Shown: positions 52,274 to 61,024 of the stretch, in pieces
Position numbering within the stretch: the stretch's first letter is position 1
Layout of the letters: every line of letters begins with the position of its first letter
Assembly: GCF_004023665.1 (NCBI RefSeq)
Contig: NZ_SAUF01000002.1
Location: 806,001-870,000, forward strand
Reading direction: 5' to 3'
Length of the DNA stretch: 64,000 bases
Source of the DNA: Afifella aestuarii
GTDB lineage: Bacteria; Pseudomonadota; Alphaproteobacteria; Rhizobiales; Afifellaceae
Position numbers and translations under genes: made by a program
The notes under the pieces: model-generated
Told to the model about the DNA's origin: nothing
The model's input: the letters and a program-made list of their open reading frames with translations, nothing else
The model's database searches: none

Positions 52274-53311
52274 ATGTCAGACAATTTGATGCTTTCCGTT
52301 CTCGATCTGGCGCCCGTGCCGGAGGGGACGAGCGCCGCGGACGCGCTGCGCGCCACCGCGACCTTCGCCGAGGCCGCCGACCGTTTCGGCTATCAGCGCC
52401 TGTGGTACGCCGAGCACCACGGCATTCCCAACATCGCGTCGGCCTCGCCGGAAGTCCTGATCGGCCATGCGGCGGAGCGCACGAGGCGCATTCGCGTCGG
52501 CTCCGGTGGCGTGATGCTGCCGAACCACGTGCCCTTGCGGGTGGTGGAGACCTATCGGACGCTGGAAGCGCTTTATCCGGACCGCATCGATCTCGGCATC
52601 GGCCGTGCGGGCGGCAGCGACAGCCGTACGCTGTCGGCGCTGAGGGCGGTGGACGGCGGCCAGTTCGCCCAGCAGATGGCCGAATTGATCGCCTTCGAGA
52701 CGGGGGCTTTCCCCGAGGGGCATCCCTATCAGGCAATCGAGGTGGTGCCGGGCGAGGTGGCGCTGCCGCCGATCTGGCTTCTCGGCTCGTCGGGTGCGAG
52801 CGCGGAATTTTCAGGCCTCAACGGTTTCGGTTATGCCTTCGCCGGGCATTTTTCGCCGGCGCCGGCAGCTCCGGCCTTTCAGGCCTACCGTCAGGCCTTC
52901 AAGCCCTCGGACGATTTTCCGGAGCCGAGGACGCTCCTCTGCCTCGCCGCCATCTGCGCGCCGAGCGAGGAGGAGGCGGCCTATCTCGCGGGTTCGATGG
53001 AGCTTGCCTGGCTGCGTCTGCGCCAGGGCGGGCTGCGCAAGCTGTCGAGCCCGGAGGAAGCGGCCAATTACGCCTTCACACCGCAGGACCGCGCCGCCGT
53101 GGAGGCCTATCGGCGGATTGCCATCACCGGCACGCCGGAGAAGGTCAGGCGGGAAATCGAGGCGCGCGCGGCCGCGTGCGACGCCGACGAGGTGATGGTG
53201 ACGACGAATGTCTGGGACCCCGAGGCCCGGGTGCGAAGCCTCGATCTTCTGGCGCGCGCCTTCGATCTGTCGCGGCCTTCACGCGAGCCGGGTAAGACTG
53301 AATTCGCTTGA
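52274..53311 (+). CDS. LLM-class flavin-dependent oxidoreductase (MsnO8-type)
   Basis: A 345-residue TIM-barrel oxidoreductase of the luciferase-like family using reduced FMN or F420. The segments LMLSVLDLAPVPEG, YQRLWYAEHHGIPNIA, RIRVGSGGVMLPNH, RIDLGIGRAGGSD and PPIWLLGSSGASAEF are the recognisable family core. The TKYPVMMG-like part is replaced by PEKVRREIEARAAACDADEVMVTTNVWD. It has no partner reductase beside it, and its substrate is unknown. Confidence 0.95.
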   Translation: MSDNLMLSVLDLAPVPEGTSAADALRATATFAEAADRFGYQRLWYAEHHGIPNIASASPEVLIGHAAERTRRIRVGSGGVMLPNHVPLRVVETYRTLEALYPDRIDLGIGRAGGSDSRTLSALRAVDGGQFAQQMAELIAFETGAFPEGHPYQAIEVVPGEVALPPIWLLGSSGASAEFSGLNGFGYAFAGHFSPAPAAPAFQAYRQAFKPSDDFPEPRTLLCLAAICAPSEEEAAYLAGSMELAWLRLRQGGLRKLSSPEEAANYAFTPQDRAAVEAYRRIAITGTPEKVRREIEARAAACDADEVMVTTNVWDPEARVRSLDLLARAFDLSRPSREPGKTEFA

Positions 53312-53425
53312 TGGGTGCGTACGACAATTTTTTCGCGTAAAAGGGGAAAAAGACAGCGAAGATGAAAACTGTCCGAACGCCGTTCACCAATTGAGAACCG
53401 GATTGATGAAAGCGTAGTCGCCGAC

Positions 53426-55549
53426 ATGATGCCCTCTCCGAGACAACCTTTTTCCGCGATGCTGCAGAAGGCGTTGGACGACGTCCTGAGCTGTGCCGAA
53501 TTCTGGGCCTGGGCGACCGACAAGGATCTGCACATTACTTATCTTTCGGAGAATTTCGAGCGAATCACCTCGCTTCCCGCGGGAGAGTTCGTCGGAATGT
53601 CTCGCTATGAGGTGATTCCGGCCGGCATGAGCGACGCGATGGCGCGCCGGCATCGCCACGAGCTTGAAAAGCGGCTGCCCTTCGTCGGCCTGCGCTACGA
53701 ATTCAACGATAAGCGCGGTACGCGCTGCTTCGAGACGAGCGGCACCCCCACCTTCGACCGGCGGGGCCGCTTTCGCGGCTATCAGGGCATTGCCCGCGAC
53801 GTCACCGAAGAGGTGCGCGATCAGGAGCGTCTGGAAGAGCTCGGCCGCGAGCAGCGCATCCTGAACGTTCTCTTCAACCATGTGGAACGCATGGCCAATA
53901 TCGGGGCCTGGCGCTACGACCCCGAGCAGGACGTGCTGACATGGTCGGAACAGCTCTATCGCCTTTATGGCATCCCCGTCGGGGCCAGGGTGACGCTGAA
54001 GGAAGGGCTCAGCGTCTTTCCGCCCGACGTGGCGAAGGTGCTGCACGCGGCGATCGACGAGGCGATGGGCGGCGAGCGCGCCTTCGATCTGACATTGCCG
54101 TTTTTGTCGACGCGTGGCGAGGAGCGCTATGTGCGCGTGCTCGGCGAATGCGAAAGGCGCAACGGCCGACCCGTCAGCGTTTTTGGCACGATCCAGGACG
54201 TGACGAGCGAAAGGCGCCGCGAAGAGGAGAGACAGCGTCTGGCGGTGAGCGATCCCCTGACCGGGCTCGGCAACCGCAACGCCTTCCGCATGGAGCTCAC
54301 GGAGACGTTGAAGAAGCTCGGCGCGCGCAAGCGCGAGGCGGCTTTGTGCATCTTCGATCTCGACGCCTTCAAGGATATCAATGATTTCTTCGGGCACGAC
54401 ATCGGCGACAAGGTGTTGCGCGAAGTCGCCGACTGGCTGCGGAACACGGCGGAGCCCGGCGACCTGACGGCGCGCTCCGGCGGCGACGAATTTGCGCTTC
54501 TGACGAGCGCGGCCACGGCCGCCGAGGCGGAAGAGGCGCTCCGGCGGCGTCTGCAGCCGCTCGTGCGCCGCAGCGGTTTCGGCCATTCCATCACCTACAG
54601 CTTGAGCGCCGGCATCGCGGTCTTTCCCGATGACGGGGCGACGGCCGAGGACCTTCTGCGCCACGCGGACCTCGCACTCTACGAGGCGAAGCGCGGCCGC
54701 CGATCCACGATCGAGCGCTATGAGCCGCAATTGCTGCGCGAGGCGCAGAACCGCTTCCGTCTTCTCGCCGATTTCCGCGAAGGGCTCGCTTCCGGCGAGA
54801 TCGAGGCGTTCTATCAGCCGCTCGTCGAGTTTTCGTCGAACCAATTGTCCGGTTTCGAGGCGCTGATGCGCTGGCGCCATCCGGAGAAAGGCATCGTGCC
54901 CGCCTGCGAATTGATGCCGGTCTTCAAAGACAAGGTGCTGTCCGTCGAGCTCGGCGAATACATGCTGAGGAAAATCGTCGGCGATCTGAAAGCGTGGCGC
55001 GACGCCGGCATCGATTTCGGCCGGATCGGCTACAACGTCACCGCCGCCGATCTGCAGCAGGAGGGGTTCGCCCCGAGATTGCTCGGCGCGCTCGCCGGAG
55101 CGGGGCTCTCATCCGGCGACATCGTTCTCGAGGTGACGGAGACGAGCGTCATCGACGAGGACAACCGGGCGATCCGCGCGCATCTCGAAGCGCTGCGGGC
55201 GGCGGGCGTCGGCGTGGCGCTCGACGATTTCGGCACCGGCTTTTCCTCCCTGACGCATTTGAAGAGCCTGCCGGTCGGCGTGCTCAAGATCGATCGCAGT
55301 TTCGTGAAAGATCTGACGTTTTCGCCGGGGGACCGCGCCATCGTGCGCGCGCTCATCGGGCTCGGCAGCGAGCTCGGCTATCACATCGTGGCGGAAGGCG
55401 TGGAGACCGCGGCCGAAGCCGCCTTCCTGCACCGCGCCGGCTGCCGCTATGGCCAGGGCTATTATTTCGGCCGGCCGATGCCCGCCGACGACGTGCCGGA
55501 ATTCATCGCCGAATGGGATGCTGCTGAAGAGGCAGTGAGGCGGGCATGA
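53426..55549 (+). CDS. PAS-GGDEF-EAL cyclic-di-GMP signalling protein
   Basis: A 707-residue soluble protein: two PAS-type sensor domains (about residues 15-130 and 145-265), a GGDEF domain with intact GGDEF at about 352, and an EAL domain with EAL at about 478 (FEALMRWRHP) plus NVTAADL, EVTETSVI, DDFGTGFSSLTHLKSLPVGVLKID and VAEGVET, so the residues needed for phosphodiesterase activity appear present. No membrane segment is seen. It could both make and break cyclic-di-GMP, with the PAS domains setting the balance. Confidence 0.95.
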   Translation: MMPSPRQPFSAMLQKALDDVLSCAEFWAWATDKDLHITYLSENFERITSLPAGEFVGMSRYEVIPAGMSDAMARRHRHELEKRLPFVGLRYEFNDKRGTRCFETSGTPTFDRRGRFRGYQGIARDVTEEVRDQERLEELGREQRILNVLFNHVERMANIGAWRYDPEQDVLTWSEQLYRLYGIPVGARVTLKEGLSVFPPDVAKVLHAAIDEAMGGERAFDLTLPFLSTRGEERYVRVLGECERRNGRPVSVFGTIQDVTSERRREEERQRLAVSDPLTGLGNRNAFRMELTETLKKLGARKREAALCIFDLDAFKDINDFFGHDIGDKVLREVADWLRNTAEPGDLTARSGGDEFALLTSAATAAEAEEALRRRLQPLVRRSGFGHSITYSLSAGIAVFPDDGATAEDLLRHADLALYEAKRGRRSTIERYEPQLLREAQNRFRLLADFREGLASGEIEAFYQPLVEFSSNQLSGFEALMRWRHPEKGIVPACELMPVFKDKVLSVELGEYMLRKIVGDLKAWRDAGIDFGRIGYNVTAADLQQEGFAPRLLGALAGAGLSSGDIVLEVTETSVIDEDNRAIRAHLEALRAAGVGVALDDFGTGFSSLTHLKSLPVGVLKIDRSFVKDLTFSPGDRAIVRALIGLGSELGYHIVAEGVETAAEAAFLHRAGCRYGQGYYFGRPMPADDVPEFIAEWDAAEEAVRRA

Positions 55550-55598
55550 GGGGGCGAGGCTAGCCGCGGAAGCTGAACGGAACGCTCTATCCCGGCTC

Positions 55599-56087
55599 TC
55601 AAACCTCAAATCCAAGAGTCTTGAGCCGGATGCGCATAGCGGCTGGAGAAACATCGAATTCACTGGCTAGTGCTTCGACGTCCGGCTTACCTCCACCGAC
55701 TCTAGCTCGAATCTGCGGTGCTGGCATTAAGATCTGAGCAGCAAGCTTATTTGCCTGCACCTCATGCAGCGGCGAAAGTGGCGCAGATGGATTGGCTGCA
55801 GCACCGCCATAAAGGCGGTCTAGATGCCCACGCTCGTCCAAAAGATCTCGATGGAGCAGATAATGGGCGAGTTCGTGTGCTGCTGTAAAACGGCGTCTCT
55901 GCGGACCCTCTGCTGCATTGACTGAAATTCTATAGCCTCCGTCACGGTACTTCTGGATGCAGCCCGACGCACCGTTTTCCATATCCTCCGTGACGAATCT
56001 CACTCCTAACCCCTCGATTATATCTTTCGGTTGAACCGGGGGATGAGCCATGTGGTGCTTTAGGATTTCAAGATCGTTCTCTCGCAT
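55599..56087 (-). CDS. ImmA/IrrE-type metallopeptidase
   Basis: A 162-residue protein. Zinc-binding HELAH is at residues 71-75 (FTAAHELAHYLLH), with the third ligand Glu in HEVQANKLAAQILMP (about residue 109). A C-terminal SEFDVSPAAMRIRLKTLG segment is a helix-turn-helix-like addition. In phage and mobile-element systems these proteases cleave repressors. The gene overlaps the upstream membrane-protein gene by 20 bases, so the two are translationally coupled. GC content here is clearly lower than in neighbours, pointing to acquisition. Confidence 0.93.
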   Translation of the reverse strand: MRENDLEILKHHMAHPPVQPKDIIEGLGVRFVTEDMENGASGCIQKYRDGGYRISVNAAEGPQRRRFTAAHELAHYLLHRDLLDERGHLDRLYGGAAANPSAPLSPLHEVQANKLAAQILMPAPQIRARVGGGKPDVEALASEFDVSPAAMRIRLKTLGFEV

Positions 56088-56511
56088 GTTCCTCCCTCCC
56101 CATCTCCGTTACCAACTCACCGATTTGCTCATCCGTCGCGTCCATCCCATCGAATAGCCCTTCGCTATCAATGAGCTCCCGTAATATTTTGGGATAAAGC
56201 TCCTCTCGCACAAGCTTCGGCGCGATCGATTCAATTTCTTCCGCAGCCCTTGATCTCACCTCGCTTCTCAAGAGCCAGAAACCTCCGACCGCGAGCAATA
56301 TCAGAAATGTCTGAAGAAGGGTGATTGAAAACGAAAGATTGGAGACATCGGGATCGCCGCTCGAATTCCAGATTAATAGAATCAAAAACGCCCAGAGGCC
56401 ATGTAAGCACCAACCGACGACACCCCAAGGTAAAGCTCTCCACTGGCCCGGCAATCGCCATCTTTTTACCCGTGCAGCTAGGCGGTTCCACCAAAAGGGG
56501 TCACTCTCCAT
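56068..56511 (-). CDS. Membrane protein cotranscribed with the ImmA/IrrE protease
   Basis: A 147-residue protein with two membrane helices (about residues 28-48, GVVGWCLHGLWAFLILLIW, and 60-82, ITLLQTFLILLAVGGFWLL) and a soluble C-terminal segment (EEIESIAPKLVREELYPKILRELIDSEGLFDGMDATDEQIGELV) that is acidic and helical. I do not recognise the family. It overlaps the protease gene by 20 bases. A membrane partner for a cytoplasmic protease suggests a signal-relay or abortive-type module, which is inference. Confidence 0.8.
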   Translation of the reverse strand: MESDPFWWNRLAARVKRWRLPGQWRALPWGVVGWCLHGLWAFLILLIWNSSGDPDVSNLSFSITLLQTFLILLAVGGFWLLRSEVRSRAAEEIESIAPKLVREELYPKILRELIDSEGLFDGMDATDEQIGELVTEMGREEHARERS

Positions 56512-56752
56512 ATCGGCCCTCCCGCTGATCCCCCTCAGAGTTGTAGGTATTAGACATATAATTAGATCATTTTGTAAGTGAGTCTTATGGGTGTCAGGCT
56601 ATCTTGTGTTGATCTGTTTCTAAGGGATGTTTTCGAAGGTGGATGTCAGGTTCTAATAATTCGTATTGGTGACGAGACGAGCTTCCATGCCGGCCTGCCC
56701 GCCCTCCGGATCTCCTTTGTCGTGACGACCATTCGAATTAGGAAAAAATTCC

Positions 56753-56781
56753 TTGACGACCGTACGGTGCTTTGCTAGGGT
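56753..56781 (+). promoter_or_regulatory. Sigma-70-like promoter upstream of the terminase cluster
   Basis: TTGACG (56753-56758) and TAGGGT (56776-56781) are separated by 17 bases, in an AT-rich segment of the 553-base gap 56512-57064. The leader to the terminase gene would be about 280 bases, with repeated GCTTG units near 56878-56920. No gene is supported in the gap. Confidence 0.4.
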
Positions 56782-57064
56782 TCAGGCACGGTCGGAGATG
56801 TGCGGCTGACGCACGGTTTGGGGCCGATCGTTTTCCGAGATTTTTGGGGTTCGCGCGGCGCTGGTGAGGCGGGAGTGCGCTTGTCCTCGTCGGTTTGCTC
56901 GCTTGTCCGCTTGCCTGCTTGCCCGACGCATTTGTTCTTGAGTGTTCGTTCGAGCGCGCTTTGTCGCTCGCTCATGGCCGGCGGGCTGCGGGTCCGGCCG
57001 GCGGTGTGACGAGCTGATCGGGCCGCGGGCCGGGCTTTTCAATACGTTCAGATGCGGAGGGGTC

Positions 57065-57682
57065 TTGGCCGAGGAAGCTGACTGGGCCGCGATCCGGGCC
57101 GCCTATGAGGACGGCGCGGAGCCGCTGTCCGCCATCCGCCGGCGCTTTCATGTGAGTGCGGGGGCGATCGCCGAGCGCCGCCGGCGCGAGGGCTGGACGC
57201 CGCGCTCCAGCGATTTGGCTGCGATCAGCCGCCGACGCGCGGCGGAGCGTGAGGAGCGGGCGAAGGCCGAGAGCGCGGCCGGGTCCGCCGAGGGATCGAC
57301 GAAATCTGCGCCCCGCGGGCGCGGCAGTGCTGCGGCTTCGTCGGCGGGCGGGGCCGGTGCACGGGGGGATGGGCGCAAGGCAGGGGCGCGGGGCGCATCG
57401 CGCTCGAAAACGCCGGAACGGCCGCCGGGGAGGGTCGAACGGCTTCTGCGGCTCGTCGATGCCGAGCTCGGGCGGCTGGAAGCGCGGTTCTCCAGGGAGG
57501 GCGAGGTGGACGAAAAGGATGCGCGGCTTCTGTCGGAAGTGGCGCGCATGCTGGACCGGGCCGAGACGCTGGCGCGCAAGGGCGGCGAGAAAGCGCCGAG
57601 CGAGACGGACGATCAGGACTGGCTGCGCGCCGAGCTGTCGCGGCGGATCGTGTCGTTGAAGAAGCGCGCCGGGCAGCGGTGA
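57065..57682 (+). CDS. Terminase small-subunit-like protein (GTA/phage)
   Basis: A 205-residue protein. Residues 5-40 hold a helix-turn-helix (WAAIRAAYEDGAEPLSAIRRRF, GAIAERRRREGW) like phage small-terminase DNA recognition domains; the middle is an Ala/Gly/Arg/Ser-rich linker; the C-terminal helices (VERLLRLVDAELGRLEARFSR) probably oligomerise. The start is likely TTG at 57065, with GGAGGGG 4-5 bases upstream. It directly precedes the large terminase gene, as in gene transfer agent head clusters. Confidence 0.72.
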   Translation: MAEEADWAAIRAAYEDGAEPLSAIRRRFHVSAGAIAERRRREGWTPRSSDLAAISRRRAAEREERAKAESAAGSAEGSTKSAPRGRGSAAASSAGGAGARGDGRKAGARGASRSKTPERPPGRVERLLRLVDAELGRLEARFSREGEVDEKDARLLSEVARMLDRAETLARKGGEKAPSETDDQDWLRAELSRRIVSLKKRAGQR

Positions 57683-57749
57683 GGCCGCGCGGAGGCCCCT
57701 GAGCGTCGCGACAACACGAAAAGGTGGCCTGGCCGCCGGGGAGGCGGTG

Positions 57750-59084
57750 ATGCGCCCGAAATGCCCGCCGGGGCTGCGCGCCGAATGGACGGCGCTCGTC
57801 GGCGCCGAGGATCTCGATGCGGCGATGTCGGAGAGGAGTTCAGACGAGCTCGCCCGGCTTCTCGACTGGCGGCTTTGGGCCCGGCCCGACCAGCTGCCGC
57901 CCGAGGGCGACTGGACGGTCTGGCTCTATCTCGGCGGCCGCGGCGCCGGCAAGACGCGCGCCGGGGCGGAATGGGTAAAAGGGCTGGCGCTCGGTCAGCG
58001 CCCGTTTGCGCGAGAGCCGCTGGAGCGCATCGCGCTCGTCGGCGAGACGCTCGCCGATGTGCGCGACGTGATGGTGGAGGGGCCGTCGGGGCTTTTGGGC
58101 CTGCACCGGCCGAGCGAACGGCCGAGCTTTTCGACGACGCGGCGCAGGCTCTTGTGGCCGAACGGGGCGCAGGCGCTGATGTTTTCCTCGCAGGATCCCG
58201 AAAGCCTGCGCGGGCCGCAGTTTCACGCCGCCTGGTGCGACGAGCTCGCCAAATGGACCTATGCCGAGGCGACCTTCGACATGCTGCAATTCGGGCTCCG
58301 GCTCGGGCTGAACCCGCGCCAGCTCGTGACGACGACGCCGCGCAACGTGCCGCTCGTCAAACGGCTTCTGGCGGCGCCGCGCACGGCCGTCACCAAGGCG
58401 ACGACGGCGATGAACGCCGACAATCTGGCGCCGGGTTTTCTGGAGGCCGTCGTCGGGCGCTATCGCGGCACCAGGCTCGGGCGCCAGGAGCTCGATGCGG
58501 AGCTGATTTCCGACCGGCCGGATGCGCTCTTCAAGCGCGCCGATATCGAGGCGGGGCGGGTCGAGGCGGCGCCGGAGATGATCCGCGTGGTCGTCGCCGT
58601 CGATCCGCCGGCCTCGTCCGGGCGCGAGGCCGATGCCTGCGGGATCGTGGCGGCCGGGCGCGGGGCGGACGGGTTCGGCTATGTGCTCGCCGACAAGACG
58701 GCGCAGGGGCTTTCGCCCGCCGGCTGGGCGGGGCGGGCCGTCGATCTCTTTCACGCGCTCTCCGCCGACCGGCTGGTGGCGGAGGCGAACCAGGGCGGCG
58801 ACATGGTGGCCGCCGTCATCCGCCAGGCCGATCCGGGCGTTGCCGTGCGCCTCGTTCATGCGAGCCGCGGCAAGGTGGTGCGCGCCGAGCCGGTTGCCGC
58901 CCTCTACGAGCAGGGGCGCATCCGCCATGTCGGCGCGCTGCCGGAGCTTGAAGACGAAATGGCCGATTTCGGCCTCGGCGGGCTGTCGTCGGGCCGCTCG
59001 CCGGACCGGGTCGACGCGCTCGTCTGGGCGCTGACCGATCTGATGCTGACCGGCGGCGGCGAGGCGCGGGTGCGGCGGATTTGA
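57750..59084 (+). CDS. Terminase large subunit (phage/GTA DNA packaging motor)
   Basis: A 444-residue ATPase-nuclease. The Walker A motif GGRGAGKTRAGAEW is at about residues 62-75, Walker B-like AWCDELAKW at about 165, and the C-terminal RNase H-fold nuclease has acidic residues in VVAVDPPASSGREADACGIV and DRVDALVWALTDLM. Full length and intact, it would cut and package DNA into heads. Start ATG at 57750 has a purine-rich site (GGGAGGCGG). The portal gene normally follows, but here qorRB intervenes. Confidence 0.95.
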   Translation: MRPKCPPGLRAEWTALVGAEDLDAAMSERSSDELARLLDWRLWARPDQLPPEGDWTVWLYLGGRGAGKTRAGAEWVKGLALGQRPFAREPLERIALVGETLADVRDVMVEGPSGLLGLHRPSERPSFSTTRRRLLWPNGAQALMFSSQDPESLRGPQFHAAWCDELAKWTYAEATFDMLQFGLRLGLNPRQLVTTTPRNVPLVKRLLAAPRTAVTKATTAMNADNLAPGFLEAVVGRYRGTRLGRQELDAELISDRPDALFKRADIEAGRVEAAPEMIRVVVAVDPPASSGREADACGIVAAGRGADGFGYVLADKTAQGLSPAGWAGRAVDLFHALSADRLVAEANQGGDMVAAVIRQADPGVAVRLVHASRGKVVRAEPVAALYEQGRIRHVGALPELEDEMADFGLGGLSSGRSPDRVDALVWALTDLMLTGGGEARVRRI

Positions 59085-59149
59085 GGGGGCGCGGAGGTTG
59101 CCCGCTGGGCCGATGAAGAAACTGCCGTCGTGAGTGGATCGACGTCCGC

Positions 59150-59463
59150 GCCCCCACCCGCCGCTCCTGGCGGAGCGTCGACCTCCCCACAAGGGGGAGG
59201 TGGGAGCGTGCGGCGCGGGCGTGCCGGGAAACGAGCTTCGAAGAGAGCGGAACGGAGCAAGAGTGGCGAAACTGGTCTGAAACAGAGTTGAGGTGAGGGC
59301 ACGGACTTTTCCCCTCCCCCTTGTGGGGAGGGGTTAGGGGTGGGGGTCTGGGAAGACGACCGACATTGCGATCTGACGGATCCTCAGCGACCCCCACCCG
59401 GCGCTCCTGGCGGAGCGCCGACCTCCCCACAAGGGGGAGGTGGGAGCGTGCCGCGCGGCCGTG
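59150..59463. repeat. Two direct copies of a REP-like palindromic element 240 bases apart
   Basis: Copies at 59150-59223 and 59390-59463 are almost identical over about 70 bases (CCCCCACCCG, then CGGAGCG, then ACCTCCCCACAAGGGGGAGG, then TGGGAGCGTG). A related inverted element with CCCCTCCCCC-TTGT-GGGGAGGGG lies between them at 59311-59335. It occupies the 382-base gap between the terminase and qorR genes; no gene is supported in it. Confidence 0.9.
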
Positions 59464-59466
59464 TTG

Positions 59467-59877
59467 TCAGGCCGCCTCGGCCATTTTCTCGCGCGCTTCG
59501 ACGACGGCGGCGAAGTTGGTTTCGGCCCAGTCGATGAGGGTCAGAAGGGGGCCGGCGAGGCTTTTGCCGAGGGGGGTGAGCGAATAGGTGACCTGCGGCG
59601 GCACGGTCGGCTGCACGTCGCGGTCGATGAAGCCGTCGGATTGCAGCCGGCGCAACGTCTGGGTCAGCATGCGCTTGGAGATGTCCGGGACGGCGCGGGC
59701 GAGCGCGCTGAAGCGTTTCGGGCCGCCGGCGAGCGCCGCCAGGATGAGGATCGACCAGCGGTCGCCGATATGGTCGAGGAGGTTGCGCACCGGGCAGCGC
59801 GTCGCGTCGAAATCGAATTGCATCCAGCTTTCGAATTTTTCACCGAGCGCGCGGTGCGGCTCCAGCTCTTGCGCCAT
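59467..59877 (-). CDS. qorR: HxlR family redox-type transcriptional regulator, QorR-like
   Basis: A 136-residue winged helix-turn-helix regulator ([24 protein letters not shown], with the conserved Cys followed by Pro; [19 protein letters not shown] recognition part). HxlR proteins use the N-terminal Cys as redox or quinone sensor. I chose the ATG at 59877 because GGAGGT lies 5 bases upstream. It is divergent from a quinone oxidoreductase gene, exactly the QorR-QorB (YtfH-YtfG) layout, and a palindrome sits between them. Confidence 0.9.
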   Translation of the reverse strand: MAQELEPHRALGEKFESWMQFDFDATRCPVRNLLDHIGDRWSILILAALAGGPKRFSALARAVPDISKRMLTQTLRRLQSDGFIDRDVQPTVPPQVTYSLTPLGKSLAGPLLTLIDWAETNFAAVVEAREKMAEAA

Positions 59878-59947
59878 CTCGACCTCCATAGGGGGCTTGT
59901 CGGTAACCTGGTGACGGGAAAGTGCCGTCTTCTCTGGCGGATATACG

Positions 59948-59962
59948 GTCTCTAAATGAGAC
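59948..59962. promoter_or_regulatory. Candidate HxlR operator between qorR and qorB
   Basis: A perfect dyad, GTCTC-TAAAT-GAGAC, sits in the 115-base divergent region, 31 bases before the qorB start. The symmetry and position suit binding by the dimeric HxlR protein. Confidence 0.5.
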
Positions 59963-59992
59963 TATGTCAAGACAAGAGACCGGAGAATTCCG

Positions 59993-60862
59993 ATGAGCAC
60001 CAATCCACGTTATGCCGTCACCGGCGCGAGCGGCCAGCTCGGCCGTCTCGTCATTGCAGCCCTCGTCCGCCGCGTCGGCGCCGAGGCGGTTGTCGCGATC
60101 GTGCGCGATCCCGCGAAGTCCGCAGGGCTTTTCCCTGAGGGCGTCACGATCCGTGAAGGCGATTACGAGCGCCCGGAGACGCTCGATGCCGCCTTTGCCG
60201 GTGTGGAGCGGCTGTTGCTGATTTCCTCAAACGCCGTCGGACGCCGCGCGAGCCAGCACCGCAATGTCGTGGAGGCGGCAAAGCGCGCCGGTGTCGAGCG
60301 CATCGCCTATACGAGCATCCTGCACGCCGACCGCTCGAGCCTCGGGCTGGCGGAGGAGCATCGCGACACCGAAGCGGCGCTGGCCGCAAGCGGCCTTGCG
60401 GTCACGCTGCTGCGCAACGGCTGGTACACGGAGAATTACGCCGGCTCGATCCCGCCGGCGCTGGAGCACGGCGCCCTGATGGGGAGCGCCGATGGCGGTC
60501 GGATCGCAAGTGCTGCCCGCGCCGATTATGCGGAAGCGGCGGCTGCCGCGCTGGTCGATGACACCGAGCCGCGCCAAGTTCACGAACTCGCCGGCGACGA
60601 GGCCTATACGCTCACCGAATTTGCCGCCGAAATCTCGCGCCAGGCGGGCAAGGCGGTTGCCTATGCCGACATGCCCGAGGCGGAGTATCGCGAAGCGCTC
60701 AAGAGCGCCGGCCTGCCGGAAGGCGTGGCGGCGATGCTCGCCGATTCCGATGCCGGCGCCGCCAAGGGCGATCTTTTCGACGATGGCCATGAACTGTCCC
60801 GGCTGATCGGCCGGCCGACGACGCCTTTCGCGGCAACGATCGAGGCGGCTCTGAAGGGCTGA
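59993..60862 (+). CDS. qorB: NAD(P)H:quinone oxidoreductase, NmrA/SDR type, QorB-like
   Basis: A 289-residue atypical SDR with the N-terminal Rossmann motif VTGASGQLGRL, then REGDYERPETLDAAFAGVERLLLISS, SILHADRSSLGLAEEH and LRNGWYTENYAGSI, all matching the QorB/YtfG quinone reductase family. It reduces quinones with NADPH. A Shine-Dalgarno site (CGGAGAA) lies 7 bases upstream of the ATG. It is driven from a shared promoter with the HxlR gene and lies between GTA terminase and portal genes, where metabolic genes are not expected. Confidence 0.93.
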   Translation: MSTNPRYAVTGASGQLGRLVIAALVRRVGAEAVVAIVRDPAKSAGLFPEGVTIREGDYERPETLDAAFAGVERLLLISSNAVGRRASQHRNVVEAAKRAGVERIAYTSILHADRSSLGLAEEHRDTEAALAASGLAVTLLRNGWYTENYAGSIPPALEHGALMGSADGGRIASAARADYAEAAAAALVDDTEPRQVHELAGDEAYTLTEFAAEISRQAGKAVAYADMPEAEYREALKSAGLPEGVAAMLADSDAGAAKGDLFDDGHELSRLIGRPTTPFAATIEAALKG

Positions 60863-60904
60863 TCCGGCGGGATCTCCCTGTTTGGGCAAGTCCTCCCGCT
60901 TTTG

Positions 60905-60965
60905 CCCCTCACCCGGCCGGTCAACCGGCCCCCCCTCTCCCCGGCGGGGAGAGGACGGGTGCGGG
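60905..60965. repeat. Intergenic palindromic repeat (REP-like), different type
   Basis: Two adjacent dyads, CCGG-CCGGTCAACCGG-CC and CCTCTCCCC-GGC-GGGGAGAGG (60934-60954), stand in the gap before the portal gene. It is a common alphaproteobacterial intergenic palindrome. Together with the elements at 59150-59463 it brackets qorRB. Confidence 0.75.
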
Positions 60966-61024
60966 TTCAAGCGCCGGGAGTGCCCGCGCGTCTCGAAAAC
61001 GCCGCCTGAACAAGGGAGACACGC

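Noticed and set aside
50604-52736. Long minus-strand open frame overlapping PBP1A, YcgN and the LLM gene
   Set aside because: Arg/Pro-rich shadow frame; the real genes on each strand have motifs.
56578-56778. 66-codon plus-strand frame in the AT-rich gap
   Set aside because: No ribosome binding site and no family resemblance, and it overlaps the candidate promoter.
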